Source: Limnomonas spitsbergensis (Eukaryota; Chlorophyta; Chlorophyceae; Chlamydomonadales). From it: a stretch of 64,000 nucleotides of DNA. How positions within the stretch are numbered: the stretch's first letter is position 1; the number at the start of each line of letters is the position of its first letter. Shown piece by piece: positions 12,801-23,090 of the stretch. The notes beneath the pieces are model-generated. The model made no database searches and had not been told where the DNA came from. It saw only the letters and a list, made by a program, of their open reading frames with translations. Position numbers and translations under genes: made by a program. The stretch lies in NCBI GenBank assembly GCA_037349105.1, contig JAYJMM010000036.1, positions 4,624,001 to 4,688,000 of the forward strand. The letters run 5' to 3'.

Positions 12801-15800
12801 ATGTCTCGCAGTAAGCAAGGTTACGACCAGGGGGTTACGACCAGGGGGTTACGACCCCCCAGACTGACGATGCACCAGTTGCAGGTGCAACCTTATTGTT
12901 TTGCAATGTACTCACGGTGCAGCATTGGCCGGATGGCCTTTTCCTAGCAGATGCTGCCTCGCCCCTGTCAAACTGCTTCCGCATCTCTCACACACCTGCA
13001 GGGCATTGTTGATTTCGAAAGAATCGCCCCTCCCCCACCCCTCCCGCAGGCCGACGCGATCTTCAAGATCTGCAGCGTGATGGGCACGCCCACATTGCAG
13101 AACTGGCCGGACGGCCTGAAGCTCGCCTCGGCGATGAACTTCCGCTTCCCCCAGTTCACTTCGACATCATTCAGCAAACTCATCCCGCACGCGTGCCCCG
13201 AGGCTGTGGACCTGCTCACCATGATGTGCGCCTGGGACCCTAACAAGCGGCCCACAGCGGTACAATGTCTGCAGGTTAGTGGTGTTAGGTGGTGCGGTAT
13301 GTGTGTGTGAATGGTGGCATGCCCCGAGGCGGTGGACCTGCTCACCATGATGTGCGCCTGGGACCCCAACAAGCGGCCCACGGCGGTACAATGTCTGCAG
13401 GTGAGTGGTGTAAGGTGGTGTGGTGTGTGCCTGTGTGTGTGTGTGTGTGAATGGTGGCATGCCCCGAGACAGTGGACCTGCTCACCATGATGTGCGCCTG
13501 GGACCCTAACAAGCGGCCCGCGGCGGTACAATGTATGCAGGTGAGTGGTGTGAGGTGGTGCGGTGTGTGTGTGTGTGACGCATCAGGCTACACTCAGAAG
13601 GAGCTGGTCGGAAAGAACATTAACATCCTCGCCCCTAGCTCTTTTGGCGACCAGCATGTAGGTCGGGATGGTGGGGCTGCTTGATGCTTGATCATGTATG
13701 CAGCGTGTGTGGGTGAATGGTGGTATGCCCTGAGGCAGTGGACATGTTCTCCATGTGGTGTGTTTGGGACCCCAACAAGCTGCAAACAGCGGTACAGTGC
13801 ATGCAGGTGAGTGGTATTGGGGTTTAGCAGTACGGTGTGTGTGTGGGTGAATGGTGACGTGCCTTGAGACGTTGGTTCTTATCACCACGATGTGTGTCTG
13901 GGATCCTAACCAACAACCAACAGCTGCAGTGTTTGCGGGTGAGTGGTGATAGGTGGTGCAGTGTGCGCAGGTGGGTGGTGTTAGGTGGTGCAGTGTGCGC
14001 AGGTGAGTGGTGGCCTGTCCCGAGGCGGTGGACCTGCTCACCCTGATCTGTGTGTGGAATCCCAACCAACAACCAACAGCTGCAGTGTGTGCAGGTGAGT
14101 GGTGATAGGTTTTGCAGTGTGTGCAGGTGAGTGGTGGCTTGCCCCAAGGCGGTGGACCTGCTCACCCTGATCTGTGTGTGGGATCCCAACAAGAGGCCCA
14201 CAGCAGTTCAGTGCCTGCAGGTGGGCTGGCAGGCTAGGGCCTCGGTACAGACAAAATCCTAGGTCGACGGTGGCACGTTGTATGCAGGTGAGCCTAGTTT
14301 AAGGTTTTGGGTTAAGGGCTTGACAGTACGGTGCTTTGGGTGAATGTTGACTAGCGGTGCAGTCCGTCTGGGTGGTTGTTGGCTGGCGGTGCAATGTTTG
14401 AAGGTGAGTGGTGATAGATTGTACGGTGATTGTAGGTGAGTATGGACAGGTGTAACTGTGCCCACGAGTGAAAAGTGACTGGTGGTAAAGTGTGTATGGT
14501 TGATTTTGACTGCTAAGCAGTCATAAAGATGCACACTGCACTACCGGTATGTGCATTGCGCATCTTTATCGCAACCCCAAAAGATACAAGCGCCAGAAAC
14601 CGTTGTCGTGTTCAAACGCCAGAAACCTGCGATTCCCATTTTGGATTTCCGTCATCTTTGTTACGCTTCTTGACATTATTATGTACATAAAGAAATAATT
14701 ATTGGGACATGATAGGTTAAGGGTTCAGGGTTTGGTGTCATGATTTTGTTTAGGGCTTATGGGTTGTAGGGTTTAGGGTGTCATGATTTGGTGTCATGAT
14801 GGTGTCATGAAAGCTGGACGGGCAGCTATGTCCCATGCCTCGGCCTAGATGGGTGGCTTCCTCAATCCACGCGCTTGTAAGCATATTTGTTTATTGAACT
14901 AAAGCCCTGGATTCTTGACCCTTTTCACATATTTGTTCATCTAAGTAAAACCTGGATTCCTGACCTCTGACCCTGCAACCTTTTCATGGCACTGTGCCCA
15001 CCACGCACAGGTTAATTTAGGCAGTCAGGAATGCAGCTGTGCTCCACCATGCCTCGCCGCAGCCCTCATCCATTCCCTCCTAAAATAACCTCCTTTCCTG
15101 TCCCTCCTATCCCAGCCCTCGTTTCGCCACGCACTTGCCCCTTCCACCATCCTAACCGTGCCCCCTTCCTTGATACCCTGTGCTTACTCACACACAGCAT
15201 CCTTATTGCTCAATAGGTGTGCACCCGGCCCTCTTCTCGTCCACCTCATCACAGCTGAATTCCTGACTGAATTCCTAACTTAACCCCCTTTCTTGCACAC
15301 TCACATGTGCTTGCCCTCGCTTGTGTCCATGAAGACTCTTTGCTGCAATAAGATTTCACCCCCCTCACCTGCCTCCTGTCATCTTCTTGCTTCCTGGAAA
15401 GAAAGAAAGGAAACTACGCCCCGCAGGGGCGTGAGGGTTCAGGAAACAGCCATCCTTAATGATTATGTCTCCCTTCATGATGCCCATATTGCCCAACATG
15501 GCCCTTGGCGAAAATTCATGACTCTCCCTAACTCTGCCCCCTCTTCCCGCCCCCTCTTCCTGCCCATGCCCAGCATCCCTACTTCTCCATTGGGGTGCGG
15601 CCTTCCCTCCCGTTGTCCACCTCCCCGCCGGCCACCGTCGTCGGCGATCGACCTAGCTCTCACTCCCTCCTGCACCCTGGCAAGGATACCGCAACCAACC
15701 TGGAAGACCGGAACGGGATGCGTCACACTAAGCAGTGGTCAGACACTGCGCCGCCGATGCGTCAGCCCGACCAAGGAGACCCCAACAACAACAATGACGG

Positions 15801-16512
15801 CAGCAACAACAACCAGGTTCCAAGGGGATCTGGGTCGAACTCGGGGACAGCTAGCGGGCTCACCCGGCAAGGAAGCAACAACAGCAACAACGGCATCCTC
15901 GGTCGCATGCTGCCTCCCCCACCCAACCACTTCAGCAGCCCCAGCACTAGCTTCACGTCGGCCAGCGGGCACGTTGCGCCGTTGTCTCTCCCGCTGCACC
16001 TAGGACCCCTGCGTCAGGGCGTGGCTCCCACGCTGCAAACAAGCAGCCGGAAGAACTCCATTGATTTAGTTGCGCCGGGGAGTAGCGGCGACGGCGCCAG
16101 GAGCTTGGTGACGCTGGGCAGCGGCGGCGGCCCGGGACCGACCAGCCACCGCGGCGTTGGCGTGCCGCTCCCTCCCCCGCCCTCGTTCGCCGGCTTCGGC
16201 CACCTAGAGAAGGACGATGATGTGGACGACCACATCGAGCGGCTCACCGAGCTCGGGCCGCCGCCGCCAGCTGCCGCCTCGCGGCGCAACTCAAACACCA
16301 GTGGGGACGCGGGCCTCCCGCCAGGGGTGACGAGGAACCCGGGGGGCAGGCGAAACAGCGAAGTGCCGCCGCCGGCGGCAGCAAGCGGCAACGGGAGCAC
16401 GAATCCGCCACAGTTTCAAGGGACGACTCCTACCCTCTCGCTGGGGCCCATCCGCATGCCGGGGCAGACCCTGGCCTCCAGCGGGAGCGGGACCAGCAGG
16501 AACCGGTACTAG
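6877..16512 (+). CDS. MAK/ICK-type (RCK family) serine/threonine kinase, complete, 7 exons
   Basis: Exons: 6877-6884, 6958-7036, 9012-9170, 10725-10863, 11718-11944, 13050-13274, 15574-16512. All phases agree and give 591 aa. The start [13 protein letters not shown] resembles human MAK/ICK. The catalytic domain has the Gly loop GDGTYG (11-16), Lys33, alpha-C Glu50, HRD (123-125), a DYG variant of DFG (142-144) and the TDY activation motif (156-158) followed by [13 protein letters not shown] rather than TEY favours MAK/ICK over MOK/LF4. Kinases of this family limit cilium length and act in intraflagellar transport turnaround. The last exon opens with HPYFSIG, closing the domain, then gives a Pro/Ser/Asn-rich tail of about 300 residues without a domain. 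Echo copies of exons 3, 4, 5, 6 and 7 lie in the introns. I chose the 8-base first exon because it restores MNR in phase. Confidence 0.9.
8425..8640. repeat. Tandem degenerate repeat, kinase intron 2
   Basis: About six copies of a unit containing agcatgttagcctgcccatt, separated by AT-rich spacers (ttatttattta). Intron 2 (7037-9011) otherwise holds only weak ORFs (7552-7979, 8140-8437) without domains. Confidence 0.75.
9300..9360 (+). repeat. Decayed echo of kinase exon 3 3' edge and donor
   Basis: The segment gggagaacgaaag...tttgaattcgtggtgagg mirrors the true exon end at 9133-9176 (gggagaacgatgag...tttgaattcttg|gtgagg), with substitutions and an internal deletion. It carries a second GT donor. 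Confidence 0.75.
9480..10090. repeat. Degenerate gaagctg(cct) repeat, kinase intron 3
   Basis: Dozens of short units such as ttggaagctgccttgaa and cttgaagctgtc recur with irregular spacing. No coding signal was recognised. Confidence 0.7.
10278..10317. repeat. Perfect 15-bp inverted repeat
   Basis: The arm gtactggatctagta at 10278-10292 is the exact reverse complement of 10303-10317, with a 10-base loop. Related gtactaaatc/ggtaccagatc pieces flank it. It lies within kinase intron 3. Confidence 0.8.
10890..10935 (+). repeat. Echo of kinase exon 4 3' edge
   Basis: gcagggctacttccaccgcg and acatcaaaccatgtg repeat the true exon end (GYFHRDMKP, 10834-10863) 68-70 bp downstream. The copy still reads GYFHRDIKP and carries gt after the Pro codon. 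Confidence 0.85.
11058..11717 (+). repeat. Five echo copies of the kinase exon 5 acceptor edge
   Basis: Copies of acceptor plus exon start (cag|agaacctgcttgcaaat...) occur near 11062, 11254, 11372, 11485 and 11602, before the functional one at 11718. The last four steps are 118, 113, 117 and 116 bp. Each keeps about 50 bp of exon ([11 protein letters not shown] region) and about 65 bp of pyrimidine-rich intron. The copy nearest the real exon is well preserved, while the farthest has an insertion. Confidence 0.9.
13318..14225 (+). repeat. Six echo copies of the kinase exon 6 3' edge
   Basis: The exon end coding for [19 protein letters not shown], with donor, is repeated with its tggacctgctc-equivalent points near 13333, 13473, 13739, 13872, 14029 and 14153 (true exon 13207). 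The first two copies are almost intact (ending gtacaatgtctgcag|gtgagtgg and gtacaatgtatgcag|gtgagtgg); later ones are decayed. The intervening intron parts carry GT microsatellites. Confidence 0.9.
14700..14810. repeat. TTTAGGG-like tract, kinase intron 6
   Basis: gggttcagggtttggtg, tagggtttagggtgtcatg and similar pieces form a short degenerate telomere-like tract. Confidence 0.5.
15198..15260 (+). repeat. Echo of kinase exon 7 acceptor edge
   Basis: cacag|catccttattgctcaatagg repeats the true exon 7 start at 15574 (cccag|catccctacttctccat), and homology continues through ctcgtccacctc. It is in phase (HPYCSIG) but reaches a stop, so the 15574 copy, which is open for 312 codons, is taken as functional. 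Confidence 0.8.
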
Positions 16513-18830
16513 CCCGCAACAGGGTGTGAGCCTCTTGCTGGTAGGTGAGGGCCGTGAGGCAGTTGGATGTCCAGAAATTAAGGGGGGTGGATCTGACACG
16601 TTACGGATCTGGACCTGACTACGGTACTAAGGGTATGTGTAACTTTGGCAAGGATTCAAACCTCTTTGACCTGCATCCGACCCATGTGACCTGGATCCAA
16701 ACCCTCAACTTTTGGTCCTGGTCAGGGACTGCAGCTGTTGCGTGATCATGCTATTTAATTTTGTACGTGGAGGTGTTCCAGTAGCGGTATATATTTTTTT
16801 GACCTGGATCCAAACCTCTTTGACCTGCATCCGACCCATGTGATCTGGATCCAAACCCTCAACTTTTGACCCGGATCCTACCCCAGATCCTACCACTGGA
16901 TCCTACCCCTTAGACATGGATCCAAACCCTTAAACATGGAAGCAACCCCTCTTATCTAGATCCAATCCCTTTGGCCTGGATCCAACCCCTTTGACCTAGA
17001 TCCAGTCCCTGAAAGTGGATCAACCCCCTTTGACATGAGGTAAACCCCCTCTTACCTAGATCCAACCCCTTTGACCTAGATCCACCCCCATAAACTTGGA
17101 TCCACCCCCTTTCACCTGGATCCTAACCCTTAACCCTAAACCAGCCACAACCTAGATCCAACTCTTGTCACCTGTAATCACGCCACCCACCCCCCACTTG
17201 CTCCCACCAAGGCATGGCAAACATTGGACTATATGGAGTGCCGGCGATAAAGGACAGGTGTCGTCTATACTCTTCAATTGCTGGACTGCTTGGAAATCCC
17301 AGAGCAGATATGGAGCATACAATGAAGGCATGTCCATGACATGGTTGGGCCCATGATTAATTTTAGCTGGGCCCCATGATTCAATCTATCCTGGGCAAAC
17401 CCATTATTAAATTGACGTTGTTGGCCCCTTTGACCGTGACCCACCCCCCTTGGTAACCTGGATACAACCTCCTATATCATTAATCATATTAAGGCATGCC
17501 CAAGACGTAATATTTGTCTCTTTTCGTATTCCCAGCTTTTTGAAGGGCTAAGGAAATTGTATTTTGTTGCTAGCTGTTTGCTTTTGAGGGGAATTGAACT
17601 TGTTGTTGTTGCACGTTGCTTTTGAAGGGAAATTGACTGTTGTGTAAGTAACGCCACATTTCAAAAAGGAACTGGGCGCTAGCGTGCTGCTGGATGTTGC
17701 AACATGTTGCAGGTAGTAAGCATAGTCACGGCACATGCATCGCATCGCGCATGGCGCACCTTCCCATGAGCTTCCTGTCAATACTTGCTATTACCTTAAC
17801 ATGTTGGTGCTGAGGTGGTATATGAACCCATCCATGACCGGCTTGGATAGCAATGGTGGGGTGTACATCCTAACTACCTTAACCACTTCAACCACTTTAA
17901 CTGCCATAACCATTTCCACCACCTCAAGTGTCACGACAGTATGGGGTGAGAGGAACAGAAATGCTGTACCTGTCAAATGAAAATTGTAACTGCAGAAGAA
18001 CAGTAACCGAAAGTAACTGAAAGTACCTGATTTCTCAGAAGTGGTAGATTTGTTTGAGCGTCACGTATGGCGCACTAAAACTGTTGCTACCATTGCCAGC
18101 AATGAAAGAGTTCCAACGAGTTGGGTTGATAAGAAAGAAAATTTGCTAAGTGTGAAGCTGCAACTGGTACTCATCAGGGATGGTGCGGTGAGGTTAGTGA
18201 GTGTTTTTCCCTGAGGGATGCAATGTACAAATGGCTGACCACATGCATGTATGCCGTCCTCAATCCTTTTTTTGTCATGACATGCATGTTTTTTCTGTTG
18301 AACGGTACGAGGTTTTTGCTCTGCTTGTCTGCACACGTATTGTTCCTCACATGGACACGCACACAGTCCGGAGGGCAGCTCTCAAAACGCAGCACACGCC
18401 TCACAGTAGAGCGTGACGCCCCAAAGAGGTAGTATGACCGACCCTTAGTAACAATGGCAGTACAGAGACCACTAGACCAAAGGACCAGCTGATGAATGAG
18501 AGGCACTGAGGTGCGACCATAACAGTCAGCATCAGAAAGGGCCCATTCTTCAATCCCGCAATGTTGTTCATCGTGATCGCAGCAGTGAGTCTTTTCTGAT
18601 TGAGGAATAAAATCAATAAGCCTGAGGTTCTCAAAGCGTTACAAAGAGTTGCATTGCAATATTGAATGATCTGAGAGTTGCTCCGAGATGTCATTTTCGT
18701 CCGCTGAGACCTTCTTATCCGCATTCTGCCACACAGTGTGATAATAGGCTTCAGGTATTATTGCCCAGCTTCTTTAAAAGCAGCTATCGGATGTATGACC
18801 ACCTGGACGATTTGGGACGGAAACCAGAGT
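16513..18830. other. Intergenic after the kinase gene
   Basis: Between 16660 and 17160 there is a degenerate repeat of about 18 bp with consensus close to gacctggatccaacccctt. The rest shows no recognisable exon. An open stretch at about 18010-18217 (plus strand, no ATG) has no identifiable domain. Confidence 0.5.
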
Positions 18831-18831
18831 C

Positions 18832-19120
18832 TAAATGTCAATGACGTTACACCTCATGGCCTTGCTTAAAAAGGATTGGCTGCGTGGGCGCGCCGCGTGT
18901 GGCACTGGTATCGTGCACAGTAGGACGCCCACGCGGCCGTGTCTTTTGAGCATGGCCCAGACGTCTTTAGCTTCCGGTAGTTGGAATGGAAATTAGGACT
19001 TTTTGTTTTGTTTTTGAGGGGGGCTCTTTCCTCTCTCTCTTAAGTTTCCAACCTTTCTGTTGGACGCCGACGCGGCCGAGCCTTTGCAGCATGACCCAGT
19101 GGTGTAACGTCATTGACTGG
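18832..19120. repeat. Three copies of a dispersed repeat (two plus, one minus)
   Basis: The core reads ggacgcccacgcggccgag, then a short t-rich gap, gcatggcccag, and ggtgtaacgtcattgac. Copies: 18832-18893 (minus, partial), 18923-18965 (plus, truncated) and 19060-19118 (plus, full). A long pyrimidine-rich tract precedes the full copy. actggtatcgtgcac occurs beside the copies at about 18905 and 19117. Further copies lie at 30724, 31777 and 39568. It is probably the end of a non-autonomous mobile element. Confidence 0.7.
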
Positions 19121-19129
19121 TATCGTGCA

Positions 19130-20875
19130 CATTTGTACCATCGTCTGTCTTGTGTGCCCACGAACCCCTGAAGCTTCTATGCCGCATATCGCCGGCGTAA
19201 AGCCAATTTAGCTTTTACAAGCATCATGATGCAATACGGTATTATATCGTCTTCGCACCGTTTCATGTTTATTGGCTTGCACGGAGTAACACACGGTTTA
19301 CCAATGAATCATTTCAGAGTTGCGCGGCTTCATTTAAATACTAACATCTGAATTTTTGCTTGCGAGTACCGATACCGGACAAATTCCCTGGGTGCAAATT
19401 CGTCACACTTTCCCACAGAGGTACAATGTCATTGACTTTCCCACAGCGGTGCCGGTATTTGAATCGCCATGCTCTGTGCGTCCCTACCTACCCTGCAGCT
19501 GCTACACCTACTCTCGCTAGAGAAGTGCCAGTTGCCATGAAAGAGGCATTGCGGATTAACATTTAAGTGTGCATGGACCCTACGGCTGAATATAAACTAT
19601 TTTTTCGCACTGCGGTTGAAACAAACTTTGATTAATTGCCTCACGAAAAGAACGTCTAAGGGTATTAATTTTTGATGGCCTCCGCGGCTGATCAGAACAC
19701 TGTTTTTTCTCTAACCAGCTTAAAACCAAAAAAAATGTTTGCCTCTTGCAAGGGCGAAGGACAATTATGGAAATACACTTCTCGTCAGTCCCCCCTAGTG
19801 TCCGCAGGTCAACAGTTGATGCTATGGGGTTATCTGCTCGGCACGTACCGGTATTTCCATGTCCACCACTTATGTTCCCTGCGTGTCCATCCCCATTGCT
19901 CTTTGCATGTCAATTCCCCTTGCCCTTAGCGATAAGTGGACCGTTTGAGACAAAACCATGATGGGCCTACAACCCGTGGCAAAACCACCACGGCCTCCAA
20001 CACGGTTTGTAGCATGGTCAGTACTCATAAGACGAAGGGAGTAGCAGATGAGGCGCAGCAGAAGTGGAAAACAAATAACTTGAGGGAAGCATTTACAAGG
20101 GAAATAAATAAACACACTAACACAGCCATGATGTGATGTTAGGGGCACATACAATGGGGAAAATACATCTGGCCCAGCCCATGATCCCACGTCATTCAAC
20201 TGCAAGTGGAGCACAAAACAAGCAGGTTAACATGGCAATCGCCTCGGAGAAGGTGTATGATATATTATTTGTGTCAAAACCAAGCAACCGGGAGAACAAG
20301 GAGAGCAAGGGAAACAGTACTTCAATCCCTTCCTAAACGCATCAAGTCATACCAAATTCCTCTAGGCCCCCAGCATGTGAAATTGAAATTTCACGTGGTG
20401 CTCAAGGCCCTCATATTAGAACCCAACGCACAATAGTTAGTATGATGGCAGTAAACGCAAAGCCCAGGGCCATATACACCATGCTGGGCCCTAGGTCCCG
20501 GCCCATGGTGGGCACCATGCCCATGGCAAAAGATGATTCAAATATGGATGTTGTCGCAACCCCAGCCATGCGCAATCACGACAGAGCACATTTAACTTGG
20601 CTAATGGTCGCTCTAAATCATGCCCCTTGCCACTGGCTTCATTCCCAGCCTGCACAACAAGGATAGGGGTTAAGAGGGAGGGCAGGTCAATGAAACATAT
20701 TGTGTGGGACAAAGATGGAGAAACTAGGCATGCACCATGGGAAACTAGGCATGCACCATGGGAAACTAGGCTCATAGCATTTTAATTGCTGCACAAGATA
20801 AGACATAGTTCTCCGCGTCTTTTAACAAGAAATAGGCCATGCACTGGTCCTTACTTCCTACTAGTATTCGCTCTT
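19130..20875. other. Intergenic, no gene recognised
   Basis: Several short ORFs on both strands, none with a domain. A 20-bp-scale repeat (ggaaactaggcatgcaccat) occurs about three times at 20715-20775. Confidence 0.45.
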
Positions 20876-20879
20876 CATT

Positions 20880-21245
20880 GTGCTTGGCCCATGCATGCAT
20901 GCAAACCAGAGGTGTAGAAATGCTTGCCACTGAGAGCTTAGACCCACGACTGCACGACTGATTAGATCTCATGCAACGCTGATAGATCCTGGCACCATGC
21001 AGACATGCATGCAGACACAGGCAATGTCCCAATCTGCTGTATTGGATCATGGCCTTATCCCAGGCATACACGCGATGATAGGGGAGGTCCCAATCTGCTG
21101 CATGCCTGCATTGGAACATTGCTCCATGCATGCATGCAGCCAGAGGGGATATCCCAAGCTGCTTTATTGCAACATGGCCCCCATGCATCCATTCAGTCAG
21201 AAAGGAGGTCCCTAGCTGCTGTATTAGATTATGGCCCATAAATAC
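20880..21245. repeat. Degenerate tandem repeat upstream of the UMP1 stop codon
   Basis: At least four units of roughly 60-75 bp share the elements atgcatgcag, gaggtcccaa, ctgctgtattg and catggccc. Confidence 0.6.
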
Positions 21246-21307
21246 CATGAGTGCTACAAACCCAAGGGGAGCCCCAGATCACTTATAGTAAAGCCGGCCG
21301 GGTGCTC

Positions 21308-21868
21308 TTACCCCAGGCTCTTCTCCATTTGGCTGTGCATGTCGGGTGGGGCACTGTCATTGTTCTCTGGCAGGTTCAGGTACGACTCGAAGGAGAATTC
21401 GTCGAGCTCGCCCGTCATCGACTCGAGGCCGAGCCGCGAGGAGTGCAGACCAGGCAACCGAACAAACTTGGCCAAGATCTGCGTTTCGATCTGCAGCTTT
21501 GCGGGCACGGCTGTGCCATACAGCTGTCTCATTATGTCGTATTGCTTCTCTGTGGCCTATGAGTTGCAGGGCCGATGAGGAGAGTCGGGAGGGGAGGGGC
21601 AGAATGGAAACCATAGCTGCTTGTCACTTGTCAGCGTCTCGCTCCAAGCGACCCCAAACTATCCCAAGCAGTATGAACGGAAAGCCAGCAGCTCATCAAT
21701 CCCAGTGCGTTAAACCCCTCTTCTCACCTGCAGTGTGTGAGCTCTTTGTATGTGCTCAACGGGATGAGTTGCTAAAGCATCCTCCTTAAGGGAGGCTAGG
21801 CCAAGGCGCATCGCGTCATGTGGCTGCGTCTTGAAGGGCATACCGTCTACAGTCATACTGCCATCCAT
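21308..21868 (-). CDS. Proteasome maturation factor, UMP1/POMP family
   Basis: Two exons on the minus strand: 21868-21728 (47 codons, starting MDGSMTVDGMPF) and 21556-21308 (82 codons, TAA stop), joined in phase 0 across a 171-bp GT-AG intron, giving 129 aa. This is close to the usual 130-150 aa. Family landmarks are visible in order: HDAMRLGLASLK (compare the HDTLRYG...SLKG region), ATHPVEHIQ, ATEKQYDIMRQLYG, then QILAKFVRLPGLHSS, GLES, the acidic FSFESYLNLPE segment and the closing PPDMHSQMEKSLG. The factor is an assembly chaperone of the 20S core: it holds half-proteasomes until dimerisation and becomes the first substrate of the new particle. Three in-frame ATGs lie near the start; I chose the first. 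It is the most compact gene in the window and lacks echo copies. Confidence 0.9.
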
Positions 21869-22960
21869 GTCCGGAAAAAAAAGTGAGGGCGTGCAGCGAG
21901 CGAAACAACTGCTAGATTATCAATACGGTTAGAATCTCGGTTATTTTATCTCCAGTGAGTAGGTATGAGAAGCTTGTAATAATAGCCCAGATTCGATGGG
22001 GTGTGTGTGAAGCCGTGTGTAAATTAGGAAGGGATCTGTGGATCTCGTCATGCTCCGCAACCGGTCGCACCCGGGGTGGGGGGCAAGAGGGTTGAGGATC
22101 CCGATCCCACGCATGCGCGTATGTACCCGATGCCCAGCCGGCCGAAAGTGGACATTAGTCCTTAAGTCACAGGCACGTGAGGCATAACCGAATAGTCTTT
22201 CCAGGAGCATATCGTGTCGCATACTCATCAGAGCAAATGACGGTCACTCTTTTACTCTGAGGTCCTCCTTGTTCCTCCCCGCACCTCTCCGTGATCTGGC
22301 TTCTACCGTTAGCTCTTGCCAAACGTCTCCATCCAATACAAATATAAGCAGACAGACCAGACGGATCGTGCTTTTTGTGTCTGCTGATTCAGCTTGAGCA
22401 GTATGCTGATAGCCTGCAGGGCAGCACCTAGCACTTCCCTGTTAATCAGACCTGTCTGCTGGATTTTCAACGCCCAGCCTGATAATCTTCTCAACCTACC
22501 AGCTACCACCTCCAGCCCCTTCCTCGTCTCCAGGCTCTCATGCAGCAGTCTCAGCAGAGGAGACCATGCAGATGTGGCTGCATGGCGGGGATGTCACATC
22601 ACAGCCAGGAGTGCATACCATGCCAGCAGCAGCGGCAGCAGTAACAGCAGCAGCACTAGCTGCGCTCAATATCGCACCCTTGGATGCAGCCATGTCATAC
22701 ATAGCCATGCGGATGGAAGTCATGCAAGGAGCAGCCTTGCAAACAGTCAAATGTGCACAGGCACGGCTGGACAATCAGGGATTGGCCCTTTCCGCACCGG
22801 ATACTCCTCCAACGGACCAGGCAGAGGACCCATGCACACCTCGGTTTGCATGGTGAAAGAAACCCATGCACCTGAGGTTGTGAAAGAAACCCATGCACCT
22901 GAGGGGTGCCACGCACACCTCGGTTTGCATGGTGAACATGATGCCGGGAGTAGCATCTAT
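21869..22960. other. Intergenic between UMP1 (minus) and the deacetylase (plus)
   Basis: Divergent upstream region of both genes. A plus frame is open from 22394 into the deacetylase first exon, but its upstream part is low complexity (Ser/His/Gly) and other frames are open too, so I treat it as probable 5' flank or UTR. No promoter element was recognised. Confidence 0.4.
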
Positions 22961-22964
22961 GGCT

Positions 22965-23090
22965 GCCACCTGCATGGACGCAGGAGCCTGCATGGCAGCC
23001 ACCTACATGGCAACCTTCTGCATGGACGCAGGAACCTGCATGGCAGCCTTCTGCATGGACACAGGAGCCTGCATGGCGGCTCTATGCGCA
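22965..23090. repeat. Short tandem repeat, possible 5' UTR of the deacetylase
   Basis: About four units of 30-40 bp built on ctgcatggacgcaggagcc and tgcatggcagcc. It ends just at the ATG chosen for the deacetylase. Confidence 0.7.

Noticed and set aside
15198..15260. Candidate last kinase exon starting HPYCSIG
   Set aside because: It reaches a stop shortly after. The copy at 15574 reads HPYFSIG, is in phase and stays open to 16512.
15293..16003. Plus-strand ORF of 236 codons overlapping the kinase tail
   Set aside because: Alternative frame of the last kinase exon, which is fixed by phase and by the HPYFSIG start.
18010..18217. Open frame of about 65 codons (DLFERHVWRTKTVATIASNE...)
   Set aside because: Composition looks protein-like, but there is no ATG, clear splice context or recognisable family. 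Left unannotated.
22394..23083. Longer N-terminus for the deacetylase
   Set aside because: The frame is open, but the sequence is repetitive low complexity and other frames are open as well. I kept the nearest in-frame ATG, with low certainty.
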